Of a DNA stretch of 64,000 nt, positions 12,325 through 24,000 are shown in pieces. The first letter of the stretch is position 1. Every line of letters starts with the position of its first letter. The notes below the pieces were generated by a model. That model was not told where the DNA came from. It ran no database searches and saw only the letters and a program-made list of their open reading frames with translations. The position numbers were made by a program, and so were the translations under genes. This stretch comes from Phoenix dactylifera (taxonomy: Eukaryota > Streptophyta > Magnoliopsida > Arecales > Arecaceae): assembly GCF_009389715.1 (NCBI RefSeq), contig NC_052394.1, positions 21,144,899 to 21,208,898 on the forward strand. The letters are read 5' to 3'.

Positions 12325-15300
12325 ATGACTTCCCCAGGATCGGTGAATGCTACCAGATCCAATGAAGCTATACAAGCAGCGGAAGATTACAACATTCCAC
12401 CTAAGCTGAAATTTTTGATGAATCGAGTTCAAGCCCTGGTAACAACTCAACTTACATCTGATAACTTTCTTACATGGAAAGCTCAAATCACAAGAATATT
12501 TAAGGCCAGTGGCTATCTGGGTTTCTTGGATGGTTCTACTACCTACACCCAGTCATCTGATACCTCTGATTCCTCTGCATATGAGGCTTGGCTATTAATA
12601 GATCAATATCTGGCCACGGCTCTAAACTCTACTATATCCTCCACCATCTTACCTTATGTCATTAATCTAGAGCATTGCCATCAAATATGGACAGCCTTGG
12701 ATTGCAGATTAAATTCTGCAACAAGAACTCATATTATCCAGCTCAAAAATGAGCTTCACAATATCAAGAAACAGGGAGTATCAATGTCACAATATCTACA
12801 TGATATTCGTCTCAAAGTCGATGCTCTGGCAGCTGCTGGTTCCTTAATTGATCCAGAGGATATTATACTTCATGTTCTTAATGGACTCCCGGCTTCCTAT
12901 GATTCGTTTGCCACAGCAATTCGAACGCGTCCCTCTACACTCTCTTTGGATGAACTGTATGCTCTCCTATGCAGTGAGGAAATCATATTATCTAACAAAG
13001 AAAGGCAACAGTCAGCCACTGACTCCTCCTTCGCCTTATCTGCTATACGTGGGAGGGGACGAGGTGGACGCTTCTTCTATCCACATAAAGGTAGAGGTCG
13101 GGCAAGATCTGACTCCCGACCAGACGTCTGGCATTATTCTGGACGTGGGGGATCGAGCAAAGGCCTCCTTGAATGTCAAATATGTGGCAAGCGAGGGCAC
13201 TCGGCAGCAACTTGTTGGTATCGTCTGGATACCACTTATATGGGAAATCAGCAGTCTTCTTCTGGTCATCAAGCTTACCTTACAGCTCCCTCCAGGTCTC
13301 CTTCTTCGACTGAATGGATAGTTGATAGTGGTGCGACTACTCATCTAACCGCTGATTCCTCTGCCATTCAACACTCAACTCCATATCGGGGACATGATCA
13401 GGTTACCATTGGTAATGGGGATTCTATTCCCATCAGTCATATAGGGGACGGTACACTCCACACTTCAGCTCATTCTTTTCATCTCTCTCAAATTCTTCAT
13501 GTACCTCACATCTCCCACAATCTCCTATCTGTCCACAAACTTGCTACTGATAATAACTGCATTCTCATATTTGATTCTGCTGGCTGTGTTATAAAGGACA
13601 AACAAAGCAATCGGATCCTTTTTCAGGGGCGCTGCACTGAGGGACTCTATCGCATTCCCTTCACCTTTGTTCAGCATGGTTCGATTTCTACATCACCAGC
13701 CAAAGCGTTGCTCTCAACATCTTCTCCTGTCCCCTCATGGCATCTACGTCTTGGACATCCAACTGTCTCTGTTATCTCTCAAATTGCTAAGAACTCCTTG
13801 CTCAAAGGCATTCACCCATCATCTACACTCTGCTCCACCTGTTGCATGGCCAAAAGTCACAAGCTCCCCTTCAAACCAGCTCACATCTCTTCTACGAAGC
13901 CTCTTGATCTCATTCATTCGGATGTGTGGGGTCCTTCTCCTTCACCATCGGTTACAGGTTTTCAGTATTATGTCTTGTTTTTGGATGATTTTTCAAGGTT
14001 TTGTTGGGTATATCCTCTGGTGTCAAAGTCTGATGTATTCTCTACATTTGTACATTTTAAAACAATGATTGAGAATCAACTTTCCACCAAAATAAAGAGG
14101 TTCCGCTCTGATGGGGGTGGGGAATTTAACAACCAGCGCTTTCACAACTTATTTTCCACTTCTGGCATCGTTCATCAAATGTCTTCCCCTTACACTCCCG
14201 AACAAAATGGAGCAGCCGAACGGAAACATCGTCATCTCCTTGAGGTTGTTCGAAGTCTACTTCTTCACTCCTCTGTTCCGAATCACTTCTGGGTTGAAGC
14301 CTTACTCACTGCCGTTTTTCTTATCAATAGACTACCTTCTCAGTCACTTCTTCACAAATCCCCTTATGAGATACTCTTCCATCGGCACCCTGACTACAGT
14401 TTTCTAAGAACCTTTGGCTGTCGGTGCTTCCCTTGGCTTCGGCCTTTAGCTCCTACCAAATTCTCACCCAGATCTGTTCCCTGTGTCTTCTTTGGTTATT
14501 CCTCTAAACATAAAGGCTATAGGTGCTATAATCCCCTCACAGGTAAGATCATCATTTCTCGTCATGTCACCTTCGATGAAAACTTCTTTCCGTTCTCAGT
14601 CACCAAGGACACCTCTTCCTCCCAGCCATCACTTCTTCCATATCCACTACTTGTCCCAGCTTCCTTAACACAACGCTTGCCCACTTCCTCTCCTGTCACC
14701 TCTACTACATCTCATTCCTCTTCCCATTCTCTTCCTTCTCCCACCAGCTCTATTTCATCTCCACAACAGAATACCAACATACATCAATGTTCTCCTGTTG
14801 TACGGCCATCTTCAGCTCGTCCTTCCCTTCGTCATCATATGATTACAAGGTCCCAAACTGGTTCACTTCACCCGCGAAGGATTCTTTCTTTACTAACCAA
14901 TGTGTCTTCCCCAACTGAACCAACCTGCTTTTCTACTGCAAATACTGATCCTCATTGGAGAGCAGCAATGTCCCAGGAGTTCAATGCTCTACTGGATCAG
15001 GAAACCTGGGAGTTGGTTCCACGGTCTCCAGAACAGCATGTCCTTGGGTGCAAATGGACATATAAGCTTAAACACAATTCAGATGGTTCATTAGCCAGAT
15101 TTAAAGCTCGTTTGGTAGCTCAGGGCTTTCAGCAACAATATGGCATTGATTATGTTGAAACTTTCAGTCCGGTTGCTAAGTTCCAAACTATCCGCGTGCT
15201 GATCGCACTTGCTCTTTCTTCTCAGTGGGACATTCGCCAACTCGACGTCTCTAATGCCTTTCTCCATGGCAACCTTGATGAGACAGTCTTCATGGAGCAA

Positions 15301-16446
15301 CCCAGAGGATTCACTGATCCCCTACGGAGTGATCATGTCTGTAGACTGAAGAAGGCTATCTACGGTCTGAAGCAAGCTCCTCGGCAATGGTTTGCCACAT
15401 TCTCTGATTTCTTAAGAACTTTAGGATTTCGGGTAAGCACAGCAGATCCTTCCCTGTACTTGCTTCATCAAGGCGACACTGCAGTCTACGTTTTGATCTA
15501 TGTTGATGACATCCTCATAACCGGCAATTGTAATACGGCTATCACTGAGCTCCTTCTCAAGCTGCAGGGTAGATTTAAGATTAAAGATCTTGGCATCCTA
15601 TCTCATTTCTTGGGAATTAAGGCCACTTACTCTTCATCTGGTGTTGCTTTAAACCAATCAACCTATGCCACTGCTCTGCTGAATAAGGCTGGTATGCTGG
15701 ATTGCAAACCAGTACAAACACCATTATCCTCAAAGCAGCAACACACCCCTGACTCAACTTTGTTTTCAGATCCTGAATTATTTCGAAGTCTAGCAGGGTC
15801 TCTACAATACCTTACCATCACTCGGCCAGATATCTCCTTTGCCGTCAACTACATATGTCAATTCATGCACTGTCCACTGCAGCTCCATTACAGCATGTTA
15901 AAACGGATTCTCCGTTATGTTAAAGGAACATTGGATCATTCTCTCTTCTACAAATCAAGCCAGCTGACTCTGTCTGCATATTGTGACTCTGACTGGGCAG
16001 GAAACAATATGGATCGCCGGTCCACAACGGGATACTGCATCTTTCTAGGCACCAATCTCATCTCTTGGTATGCAAAGAAGCAACCAACAGTTGCCAGGTC
16101 GTCCACCGAAGCCGAATACCGGGCTTTAGCCATTACAACCACTGAGCTCATCTGGCTTCGACGACTTCTTCAAGAGCTGCAGATTCCTGTCACTTCTCCT
16201 ACTGATTTGTTCTGTGATAATATCTCAGCCATGACCTTAGCATCAAATCCGGTATTTCATGCACGTACAAAGCACATTGAGGTAGACTACCACTTTGTAC
16301 GTGAGAAAGTTCAATCCAAGGAGGTACATCTAGCTCATATCTCCACCCTAGACCAGCCGGCTGACATCTTCACCAAATCTCTTCCAATGCTGCGACACTC
16401 TCTCATCTGCTCCAAGCTTCATGTTCTTCCAGATCATTCAGCTTGA
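12325..16446 (+). CDS. Copia Gag-Pol polyprotein (intact)
   Basis: One frame of 1373 codons encodes the whole retrotransposon polyprotein. I start at the ATG at 12325; the frame also opens three codons earlier at a TTG, which is not a likely plant start. Domains in order: Gag (about 1-270, UBN2 type); an RG-rich stretch; a CCHC zinc knuckle (CQICGKRGHSAATC, near residue 284); aspartic protease (WIVDSGATTHLT, near 334); GAG-pre-integrase His/Cys region (WHLRLGH... CSTCCMAKSHK, from about 472); integrase core (IHSDVWGPS, RSDGGGEF); reverse transcriptase (WTYKLK, RLVAQGFQQQ, YVDDILITG near 1058); RNase H (YCDSDWAG near 1218, RSSTEAEYRAL). There is no stop or frameshift, so the copy could be functional. 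It carries no intron and ends just before the 3' purine tract. Confidence 0.96.
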   Translation: MTSPGSVNATRSNEAIQAAEDYNIPPKLKFLMNRVQALVTTQLTSDNFLTWKAQITRIFKASGYLGFLDGSTTYTQSSDTSDSSAYEAWLLIDQYLATALNSTISSTILPYVINLEHCHQIWTALDCRLNSATRTHIIQLKNELHNIKKQGVSMSQYLHDIRLKVDALAAAGSLIDPEDIILHVLNGLPASYDSFATAIRTRPSTLSLDELYALLCSEEIILSNKERQQSATDSSFALSAIRGRGRGGRFFYPHKGRGRARSDSRPDVWHYSGRGGSSKGLLECQICGKRGHSAATCWYRLDTTYMGNQQSSSGHQAYLTAPSRSPSSTEWIVDSGATTHLTADSSAIQHSTPYRGHDQVTIGNGDSIPISHIGDGTLHTSAHSFHLSQILHVPHISHNLLSVHKLATDNNCILIFDSAGCVIKDKQSNRILFQGRCTEGLYRIPFTFVQHGSISTSPAKALLSTSSPVPSWHLRLGHPTVSVISQIAKNSLLKGIHPSSTLCSTCCMAKSHKLPFKPAHISSTKPLDLIHSDVWGPSPSPSVTGFQYYVLFLDDFSRFCWVYPLVSKSDVFSTFVHFKTMIENQLSTKIKRFRSDGGGEFNNQRFHNLFSTSGIVHQMSSPYTPEQNGAAERKHRHLLEVVRSLLLHSSVPNHFWVEALLTAVFLINRLPSQSLLHKSPYEILFHRHPDYSFLRTFGCRCFPWLRPLAPTKFSPRSVPCVFFGYSSKHKGYRCYNPLTGKIIISRHVTFDENFFPFSVTKDTSSSQPSLLPYPLLVPASLTQRLPTSSPVTSTTSHSSSHSLPSPTSSISSPQQNTNIHQCSPVVRPSSARPSLRHHMITRSQTGSLHPRRILSLLTNVSSPTEPTCFSTANTDPHWRAAMSQEFNALLDQETWELVPRSPEQHVLGCKWTYKLKHNSDGSLARFKARLVAQGFQQQYGIDYVETFSPVAKFQTIRVLIALALSSQWDIRQLDVSNAFLHGNLDETVFMEQPRGFTDPLRSDHVCRLKKAIYGLKQAPRQWFATFSDFLRTLGFRVSTADPSLYLLHQGDTAVYVLIYVDDILITGNCNTAITELLLKLQGRFKIKDLGILSHFLGIKATYSSSGVALNQSTYATALLNKAGMLDCKPVQTPLSSKQQHTPDSTLFSDPELFRSLAGSLQYLTITRPDISFAVNYICQFMHCPLQLHYSMLKRILRYVKGTLDHSLFYKSSQLTLSAYCDSDWAGNNMDRRSTTGYCIFLGTNLISWYAKKQPTVARSSTEAEYRALAITTTELIWLRRLLQELQIPVTSPTDLFCDNISAMTLASNPVFHARTKHIEVDYHFVREKVQSKEVHLAHISTLDQPADIFTKSLPMLRHSLICSKLHVLPDHSA

Positions 16447-16453
16447 CAGGGGA
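16447..16453 (+). other. Polypurine tract of the Copia element
   Basis: AGGGGA lies between the gag-pol stop codon and the 3' LTR, where plus-strand synthesis is primed. It is short but correctly placed. Confidence 0.7.
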
Positions 16454-16743
16454 TATTAGCTCACCAGGTTTGAAGCTTAGTATCACCAGACGAATCTCCC
16501 AGGCACTCCACCATATCATCGTTCCCGAACGTTTCAGTGAAACGTTTTCAAACCAACTGTAACAACCCCAACGGACACCTGGTGATGTAACGGGATTTAC
16601 AACAGAGTCTGTTAGACTCTAACAAACCCAACTAACTCTCAGACATAGCTCTATATAAAGCTATCGTCTGAGAGTCATCTGAGATATATACTTTTCATCT
16701 TCTTCTCTGTTAGTCTTCCCCTGTTTCTATAGCATTGTTTTCA
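16454..16743 (+). repeat. 3' LTR of the Copia element (290 bp)
   Basis: It has the same length as the 5' LTR and, on reading both line by line, the same sequence, including the palindromes and TATA box. It is followed by the GTTAA duplication at 16744-16748. Confidence 0.95.
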
Positions 16744-16748
16744 GTTAA

Positions 16749-17454
16749 TAGCTGGAATTAACTTTCTAAAGGATGCTATTGGGACAAAAGGAAGATATTC
16801 ATGCCGGTGAGCCCCAGCAACCACTAAAACAAGGAGTTATTATGATAAGTAACCATCAAAAGAAGGTAAAAGAATGCTCTATTCACTCTCTCTTACACTC
16901 TACACAATTGGATTGTTGATTATCCTAATATTGGATAAAGCTTCTATGCCCCTCCTATGAACACATGGATTGTTAATTATCCTGATATTGGACAAGGCTT
17001 CCATGCCTCTCCTATATGCCATGATTACCATCAAGAGGATTCTACATCTCTGATCATAGTCCAAAGTTTTCGAAAATGATATCGCAGTTCATTTTGAAAA
17101 AGAATGGCAGCATTGAGAAGATTCTACGTCATAAATCTTTATTGGTTTACCAAACTCTGATGTGACTATCATTCTACCTTGAAGAACTGCTAGCATCTAC
17201 TCAATTATTCTTTTATGTAATGAAATTTATTAGTTCTTAATTTCTCTTACCTGCAAGCTATTACTTCCTTCAGTACTTTTACTAAAACATGAACTTGCTT
17301 TTCTTGATTCCCAAACTATAGATTTGTATTTTTTAGGAAACACATATCAATGATACTTAAACATCCATACTTAAATTTTATGAATCCGCATGAGTTGTCA
17401 TGGCCTGAATGCCAAATTCATATGAAATTTGTATTTAAGAAACCAAAAAAATAA
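16749..17454. other. Intergenic, no gene recognised
   Basis: AT-rich sequence on the right of the Copia insertion. It carries only short random open frames. No gene or complete element was recognised. Confidence 0.5.
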
Positions 17455-17465
17455 TTCAAGTTATG

Positions 17466-17804
17466 ATTTTTTTTTTTGTTCAAAAAATAGGAGGGGAGGG
17501 GGAGGGGCAGAACCCCACCAGCGTAGCAGCCCCCACTGGGCCCCCTTCCATCAGTGAATATTCGATGCGGGTCGCAAGTTTCTGCATGCCCTCCTCAAAT
17601 CGTGGGAAATCTCACTGGGCCATCCACGTGTGAGTACATCATCCTAGCGCCACCTCAGTACTGATAGATGGAAATATATCCATACAGAGACATCCGGGCG
17701 TGGGGCATACGGTCTCCTGATTTAATCGATGCTCATGCATTTCGAACCCGGACAACTCGGGTAGAGTCCAAGCCCTTTTACCACCAGGCTACCATCTTGG
17801 TGGC
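17466..17804 (-). mobile_element. tRNA-derived SINE
   Basis: Read on the minus strand, the element starts with a tRNA-like head: A box (TAGCCTGGTGG) and B box (GGGTTCGAA), spaced as in a Pol III promoter. A body of about 280 bp and an A-rich 3' tail follow. An exact 11-bp duplication, TTCAAGTTATG, flanks it at 17455-17465 and 17805-17815. These are the hallmarks of a SINE inserted by LINE machinery. The perfect duplication suggests a fairly young copy. Confidence 0.85.
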
Positions 17805-17815
17805 TTCAAGTTATG

Positions 17816-20160
17816 TTTGATCTATATGAAGTTGTCAAGTTTTGTCTTCACAAAGGGTACACATCTCAGAGATCCCAAAATAGATTGATATAAAATTAGG
17901 GACCAATCCTGTTATAAACTTCTCAACAAAAAAAAAAAACAACCTAGTAACTTTTATCAAGCTATATGAAGTCATTAGATCCTGCCATTTCATGTATAAC
18001 TTGTATCTTAGGAACCAAAAAATAATTTTTCAACTTCATGTGATTTCTCGTCCTTAAAGAATGGGCAATGAATCTGTGACACTAGGGATGCATATCGGGC
18101 GACATGAGGTAGCCCATACATGGTCTCAAGCTTGGCCCAGCCCATACTCAACCCACATGTTTGGGGCAAGCTCAGCCCAATAAATGACGAATGAGTTCAT
18201 GTTGAAATCAGATCAACTCATAGTCTCATAATAATAGGAAATCAGAGTTCGAAAAAGGAATTCCCCTCACATCTATCGTATATCCGATCCGACCTAACTG
18301 TCATCCCTAACTTATACGAGAATTTTTTTTTAATATTATATTTTTACTATATATATTTATATGTACATGTTAAGTAAGTATTGCGCTGAGCCTGTTCGAG
18401 CTATCAGGCTCATAAGTCTTATAATGTTTGTGTGAGTGAGGTATCTGAAGCAATATTAGAACTCTTATAAAAACATAATGTTTGATTAATGTGGCTTATG
18501 CCTTCCAAGTTGTGGAAAGCAGCGAAAGCATAATTATGCGAACAATCCAATGAATTATTCTGCAAACATTGCAGGAGATTTATCATTCCGCACACTCAAT
18601 AAGGTGTGAATTTTTCTTCCTTCCTTTTTGCACTGGGCATTTCTGTTTAATAAGTAACTTTGCTTCAAGATTTCTACTATAGGTAGAGGTCCTTCATGAT
18701 TTCCACTTTATATTATTTTACATTTTTCTTTGCTGTTTATTGCAGTGTTGAGGCCTTGCAGGGCCCATTTACCATTAGGCCCATGGCCATCATGGACATA
18801 TGAAATGCGGCCCACAGGCTGATCCATTAGCAGCCATACTACCCCAACTATAGCTCGAGCTGTGCCCGTAAACAGAGGAATCAAAGCCACCACAAGCCCC
18901 TCTTTTAATCCATTCCATTTTGTTTTTATTTTTTTTCTTTTTTTCAGATTAGTCAATCTTCTTTCGAGAATGGGAGAGCCAATATGTCCAAAATTTAACT
19001 AAAACTTATTAAAAAAATAAAAATAATTCCTCCGATATAAATTATAATATCTTTTTGTCAAAACATGATATAGGAACCTATCTTAGAGAGAGAAAGAGAG
19101 AGCATATAAACAAAGAATTGATTGGATCAGCAACAAAAGCACCTAAAATATAACATGAACCGTATGATAAATAATCAACTAACTTCATTTCTTAACTCAA
19201 TAGAACTATAATCGCTGAATGGTAAGCAATCGACCAAGCTTTTATTTTCGGGAGGGATCGAGCCTTGTAAGCCCTCCATGTGCTTTTTCTTCTTCTCCTG
19301 CTCCATCCCTTCCTTCGCTTTAGTTCACTTCAGTTCACTCCAACAGATGTTATCATTCCAAAGAATTAGTCCAAACAAGCATTTTTCTATTTTTAATTCA
19401 AAACTCTAATTTATTTTTTCTTCATTCATTTAAAAAGAATATATTTAAATTTAAATTCTTTTGTCTTGCACGACATGAAATGTTGCCAATAGGAAACAAA
19501 AAAAAAAAAAAAGAAGACCAAACCAGCATCAACCCAAATTGATAGGCATCCTGCTCAACCTTGATGGTGGCTCTATCTTTTATTTCTTAAAAAATAATAA
19601 AATAATATTTGTACTAAACATGTGGAGCAAAAGGCATTGGTGATAGTAATTATGCAAGAGACAATTTCAATTTTTCATCTCAATCATACTTTGACATTTG
19701 ACTAATAAATTCTTCTCATTTTCATCCTTTAAAAAAAAATAAGATAATTTATACAATTTTTATTAATAAATGAGATGTATAAAATGCATCACAGAACTCT
19801 GATGAGCAGCAATTGCATATCCAATAAACCCACTTCAGCCTGTTTTGACTAAAACCAGACAAACGGCGGGCGGAAGTTCCGTTACAACGGAGCAAGGACG
19901 TTTTTCGTTATCTCGAAACTACAGAGCTCTTCAGAATTTCTACCCTCACAGGGTGGTGACCACACTCCCAAAGTTTGACGTCCGAGGCCGCGGGAGAAGG
20001 GAAGAAAAGCCGCCTTTCCACCACCCGCCGCCTCAATCCCCTGCCCGATAAAACTATTCGACGAAATCGACCTCTCGCCACGTGTTCTCAGTTGGTCCCT
20101 TCCACAAGTCACTCTCTTCCTCTCCCTTCCACAAGCACCCCCTTCCTCTCCCTTCCTCAT
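17816..20160. other. Intergenic, no gene recognised
   Basis: No supportable gene. Near 19213-19270 there is a weak tRNA-like pair, GCTGAATGGTAAG and GGATCGAGCC, on the plus strand, spaced like A and B boxes. It may be an old SINE head. The rest is AT-rich with poly-A and poly-T tracts. Confidence 0.45.
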
Positions 20161-20485
20161 TTATCCACCTACACGGATATCAAAGCATTCCGTTTTCTAT
20201 TACCTATCTGCTTGCGTAGATCTCAAAGCATTTGATTCTCTGTCATCCATCCGTCTGTATATATCTTAAAGCACTTCCTTTATATGCACAGATCTCAAAG
20301 TGCCCTCATCATATATCATCTATCCACCTAGATAAATCTTAAAACATCTCATCATCCGTCAATTATCCAGGTATATAGATTTTAGAGCACTCCATCCTTT
20401 ATCATTCATCTGCTTACACAGTTCTTAAAGTATTTTATCTTTTACCGTTCAATTGTTTGCGCAAATTTTAAAGTGCTCCATCCAC
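20161..20485. repeat. Degenerate tandem repeat, unit about 43 bp
   Basis: A core like TCTCAAAGCA or TCTTAAAGCAC recurs near 20182, 20225, 20268, 20297, 20341, 20394, 20427 and 20470, mostly 43-44 bp apart, joined by ATCC/ATCTGC-type spacers. It is an old minisatellite about 0.6 kb upstream of the kinase start codon. Confidence 0.6.
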
Positions 20486-21038
20486 TTAACTCTTTTTCTC
20501 TTTCTTTTTATATTCATGCTAAAAAAAAGTGTCTTGCTATGGAAGCTGAAAAGATAATTTTAGAATTTTATAAAAGTTTAAAAGTTTTTGGATAATTAGA
20601 TTGAAAATGCTACGGGATTTATGGGCTGGTCGGTATAACTAGTAAAATTATAAAATTACAGGATGAACTAAATTTATATTCATGAGAAGGGGAAATGGCT
20701 TTTGAGAGAACCATAAGTTGAGGTCTTTTTCTTTTCCACCTATTAGGTGACTCTTTACGTAATAATACTTTGTAAGAGATGACTGATATTTTTTAGATTT
20801 TTAGGACCCAAGTGTTAATGATTTAACTTGAGCCGATGCCTCTGTAATTTTTTATTTTTATTTTTACTGTTTTTTTAAAGGATGACCTCCCCGAGCGCTA
20901 TTCAACTCTAGCGAGTCGGTGACGCTGCCTTCCAACCCCCCCTTCCTCCCCCCCCCTCTTTCAAATCATGCGGCCCCGATGGGATCCCGTCCTCCGCTCC
21001 GTAATCCTCCATCTCCCTCCTTTTGAGTCGCTCCGCCC
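20486..21038 (+). promoter_or_regulatory. Upstream region and 5' UTR of the DYRK-like kinase
   Basis: AT-rich sequence changes to a C-rich, pyrimidine-rich leader (20888-20965) just before the kinase ATG, as is common in plant 5' UTRs. No single convincing TATA box can be chosen. Confidence 0.3.
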
Positions 21039-24000
21039 ATGGCCTCCCCGAGCGTGCAGGACATCATGGAGTTCTTGACGGCGCATGGCTTCGCCAGCGC
21101 CGCCGCCGCCCTTCGCGACGACATCAACTCCCGCTCCGCCGCGGGCGACGCCGACTCCGTCGGCCTCGACCTCCTCCGGCCGCTCAGGATCAATCCCTGC
21201 AGTGGCGATGGCGACGGCGGCGGCGGCCTTCCGGTGAGCTCCGCCTCCAGCTCCCGCTCCACCGACGCCTTCGTCAGCCCCGGCTCGTCCCCCTCCGGTT
21301 TTACTCCCGGAAAATCTAAAATGACTATTCTTCGAGCAATTACAAGCCAATTTTAGTTGATTACTTGATTAATTTGTTACTTTCGACCGGCATTTTATCT
21401 TAAATTCTTGGTCTCGTTACCTATTTTGATGTTTCTTGGACAGAACTATTGAATCCTTATGGAATTTGGTCGCCGGCTGGGGCTAAATCATCTGACTCGT
21501 CGTTGGAGAGGGAATTTGGGACTGCGCGAGAGTATGATGAGTCGAATTTGTTCGATGTCCCCTTCTGGGATGATGATCGGTACGAGGGCTATCTCAATGA
21601 TCCGTACATTGTAAAGATGAGCCCGAGCCCTGGTGGATGCCAGACCGAGGATAAGTTTATAATGTCTATGGATGCTGAGGAGAGACTTGGGAAGCAAGAA
21701 ATATTTGATTTTTGTGCTGGAGATGAGCATGGAGATGGTGTTGGTGCTAGCTGTTTGGGTTGTTCTGAGATTTATAAATGTTCTTCTCCTCTATGCGATT
21801 GTTGCAGTGAATTGAGGGAGCGGTATGACGTGAACGTTGTTGGAAATTCGAGTTTGACAATACATGGAAGGTACCAGATATTTGATGACTATGCAGAGAG
21901 ACTGGATGAATGTGGGGAAGAAGATGGGCTTCAGTTGAAGTGCGTTGATATGAGGCCAGAGGATGTTGTTTTGGAAGGTGATTTGCTTCAAGATGTCAAT
22001 GAAGTACAGAAGAAGAAAATTTTGGAGTTTGGGTTAGTGGAGAAGGAATCTCATATGTGTAACTCATATGCAGGTGCCACGAGTAATCTCACAAGTGAGC
22101 ATTTGCTTTTTTCTCTTTGATTAATAGTTGTTTTCTGTAATGTTAGTTTTATTTTTTTGGCCAGGGGGTGACTGTCGATTTGTCCAGTCTGTTTGAACAA
22201 AAATGATGAGTTGGCGGAATTTGCAAGGTGGCCTATTTATTAATCATAGTCTCGATTGATGGTGTATTGTAAATAAAAATTTTCGATCTGGTTGTTAGAC
22301 CAGTCTCTTTGTTTTATTGGACACTAAATCTAAAAAGAATTCTAACTTAACTACGTTCTAGAGAGAACGATACCTTTTTGTGATGTGACCATCATTACAT
22401 GTTATTATATGTTTAATATGGTATGTTTTCTGAAATCTTCTTCAGCTTTGGTGCCTCAGCTCTTACAGTTCTTCCATTCCATTATAATTTCAGAAATATG
22501 TGTACTTTTCTTTCTTTATATTTACTATCGTTTAGATGCTGGGTTTCATTATTGAAATTTTTGTCATGTGAATGTAGATGATGATTCTGTATATGAGAGA
22601 AAAAGTAGTGGGGATTCAAACAACTGTGGTGGAGTGATTATTGTAAACACTATAGATGATAAGGAGGTGCAAAAAAGAGACTACTGCATACAACCTTTTC
22701 CTGAGAGAGCTTCTCAAGATGTAGATGATGCCTATGAAGAGTGTGAAACACTTGATAGGGCACTTGAGGGTTCTGGAGCTGTGGACATTGAAGGAGAGGA
22801 CGACATTACCAGTAATGAACTTCAGCTGTATAATTGTGATGAGGATGAATATGAAGCATTTGAGTTGAGAATCATACATCGGAAAAAGAGGTAAAATAAG
22901 AATCAAACCTTCTTGTCAGAGTATAATTTGATTAATGCATAAAACTATCCTTGTGCTCACATGCTGGACAATCAATTACAGGACTGGCTTTGAAGAAAAC
23001 AAAGATCTGCCAATTGTTTTGAACTCTGCTATAGCAGGCAGATATTATGTTACTGAATATCTTGGTTCAGCTGCATTCAGCAAGGTTGTCGAGGCACGCG
23101 ATCTTTATATGGGAATTGATGTGTGCCTTAAAATAATAAAAAATGATAAGGATTTCTTTGATCAGAGTTTGGATGAGATCAAACTCCTCAAATTAGCGAA
23201 TAAACATGACCCTGCTGATGAGCACCATATATTGCGTCTCTACGACTTCTTCTATCATCAGGTTTGTTGTATCAATTCAGCATATAAGAAGTCTCTTGAA
23301 TAATGTTCAAACACTTGTTTTTTTCCCCATTCTCACTGAGATAGATCATGCCCAAAAAAAAAAATCAAAGTTCTTTGTGTTTCTAACTGATGCTCAACAT
23401 GAATATTTTTTTTCTAATATAGTCCTCCTTGATCTGCACTCTCGAGCATTACAATTTTATATTGACATATATACAAAAATACTTGGGAGATTGACCTATA
23501 AAGATTGGATCAAGGTCAGTATTCTTCCCCTAGTGAGAGGAATTGACCATTTTACAGCAAAAACAATCCTATCAAAGTCCTCTTGCATAGTTGCAAACTC
23601 TAACCTCAAAAGGAGAGCCAAAGCACATTGACAAAGTATCCACTATACATCTCATCCTATTTATCCCAAGCTTATTGGGCATTCTACATACAACCCTATT
23701 AACAATCTCTTTCTCAAATCCACTTGAAGATGGATAATCTAGTTGAAATGACTCAGCATGATTTGAAATCTACTAAAAGCTTATTCTAACCAAAAGCTCG
23801 TTCTACCCCTTAGGAGATCAGCCATCATTTGCATGTTGTGAATAGCTAGAAAAGACTGCTTTCTCAACATCTCTATGTATAAAAAGAAATGTCAAAAATG
23901 ATTCTTTTTCTCATTGAGGTACATCTCCCAAAACATTTCCTAAGATAATGGTAGAATGTTAAGCGCAAGGATGGTCACCTATCACTGTTCTTACCCCTTA

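Larger units (their letters stand above)
11924..16743 (+). mobile_element. Intact Copia (Ty1-type) LTR retrotransposon
   Basis: This is a complete 4820-bp element in order: 5' LTR, initiator-Met-tRNA primer site, single gag-pol frame, purine tract, 3' LTR, flanked by GTTAA duplications. Integrase precedes reverse transcriptase in the polyprotein, which defines Copia. The small size, short LTRs and single uninterrupted frame are reminiscent of the Ale/Retrofit lineage, but I did not build a tree. The two 290-bp LTRs look identical base for base, so insertion must be recent. Both LTRs begin TA rather than TG and end CA. Confidence 0.95.

Noticed and set aside
21234-21240. Stronger donor GTGAGC inside kinase exon 1
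   Set aside because: Using it would remove the SSPS stretch that joins in frame to the conserved LLNPYGIWSP. The downstream GTTTTA gives the correct phase and family sequence.
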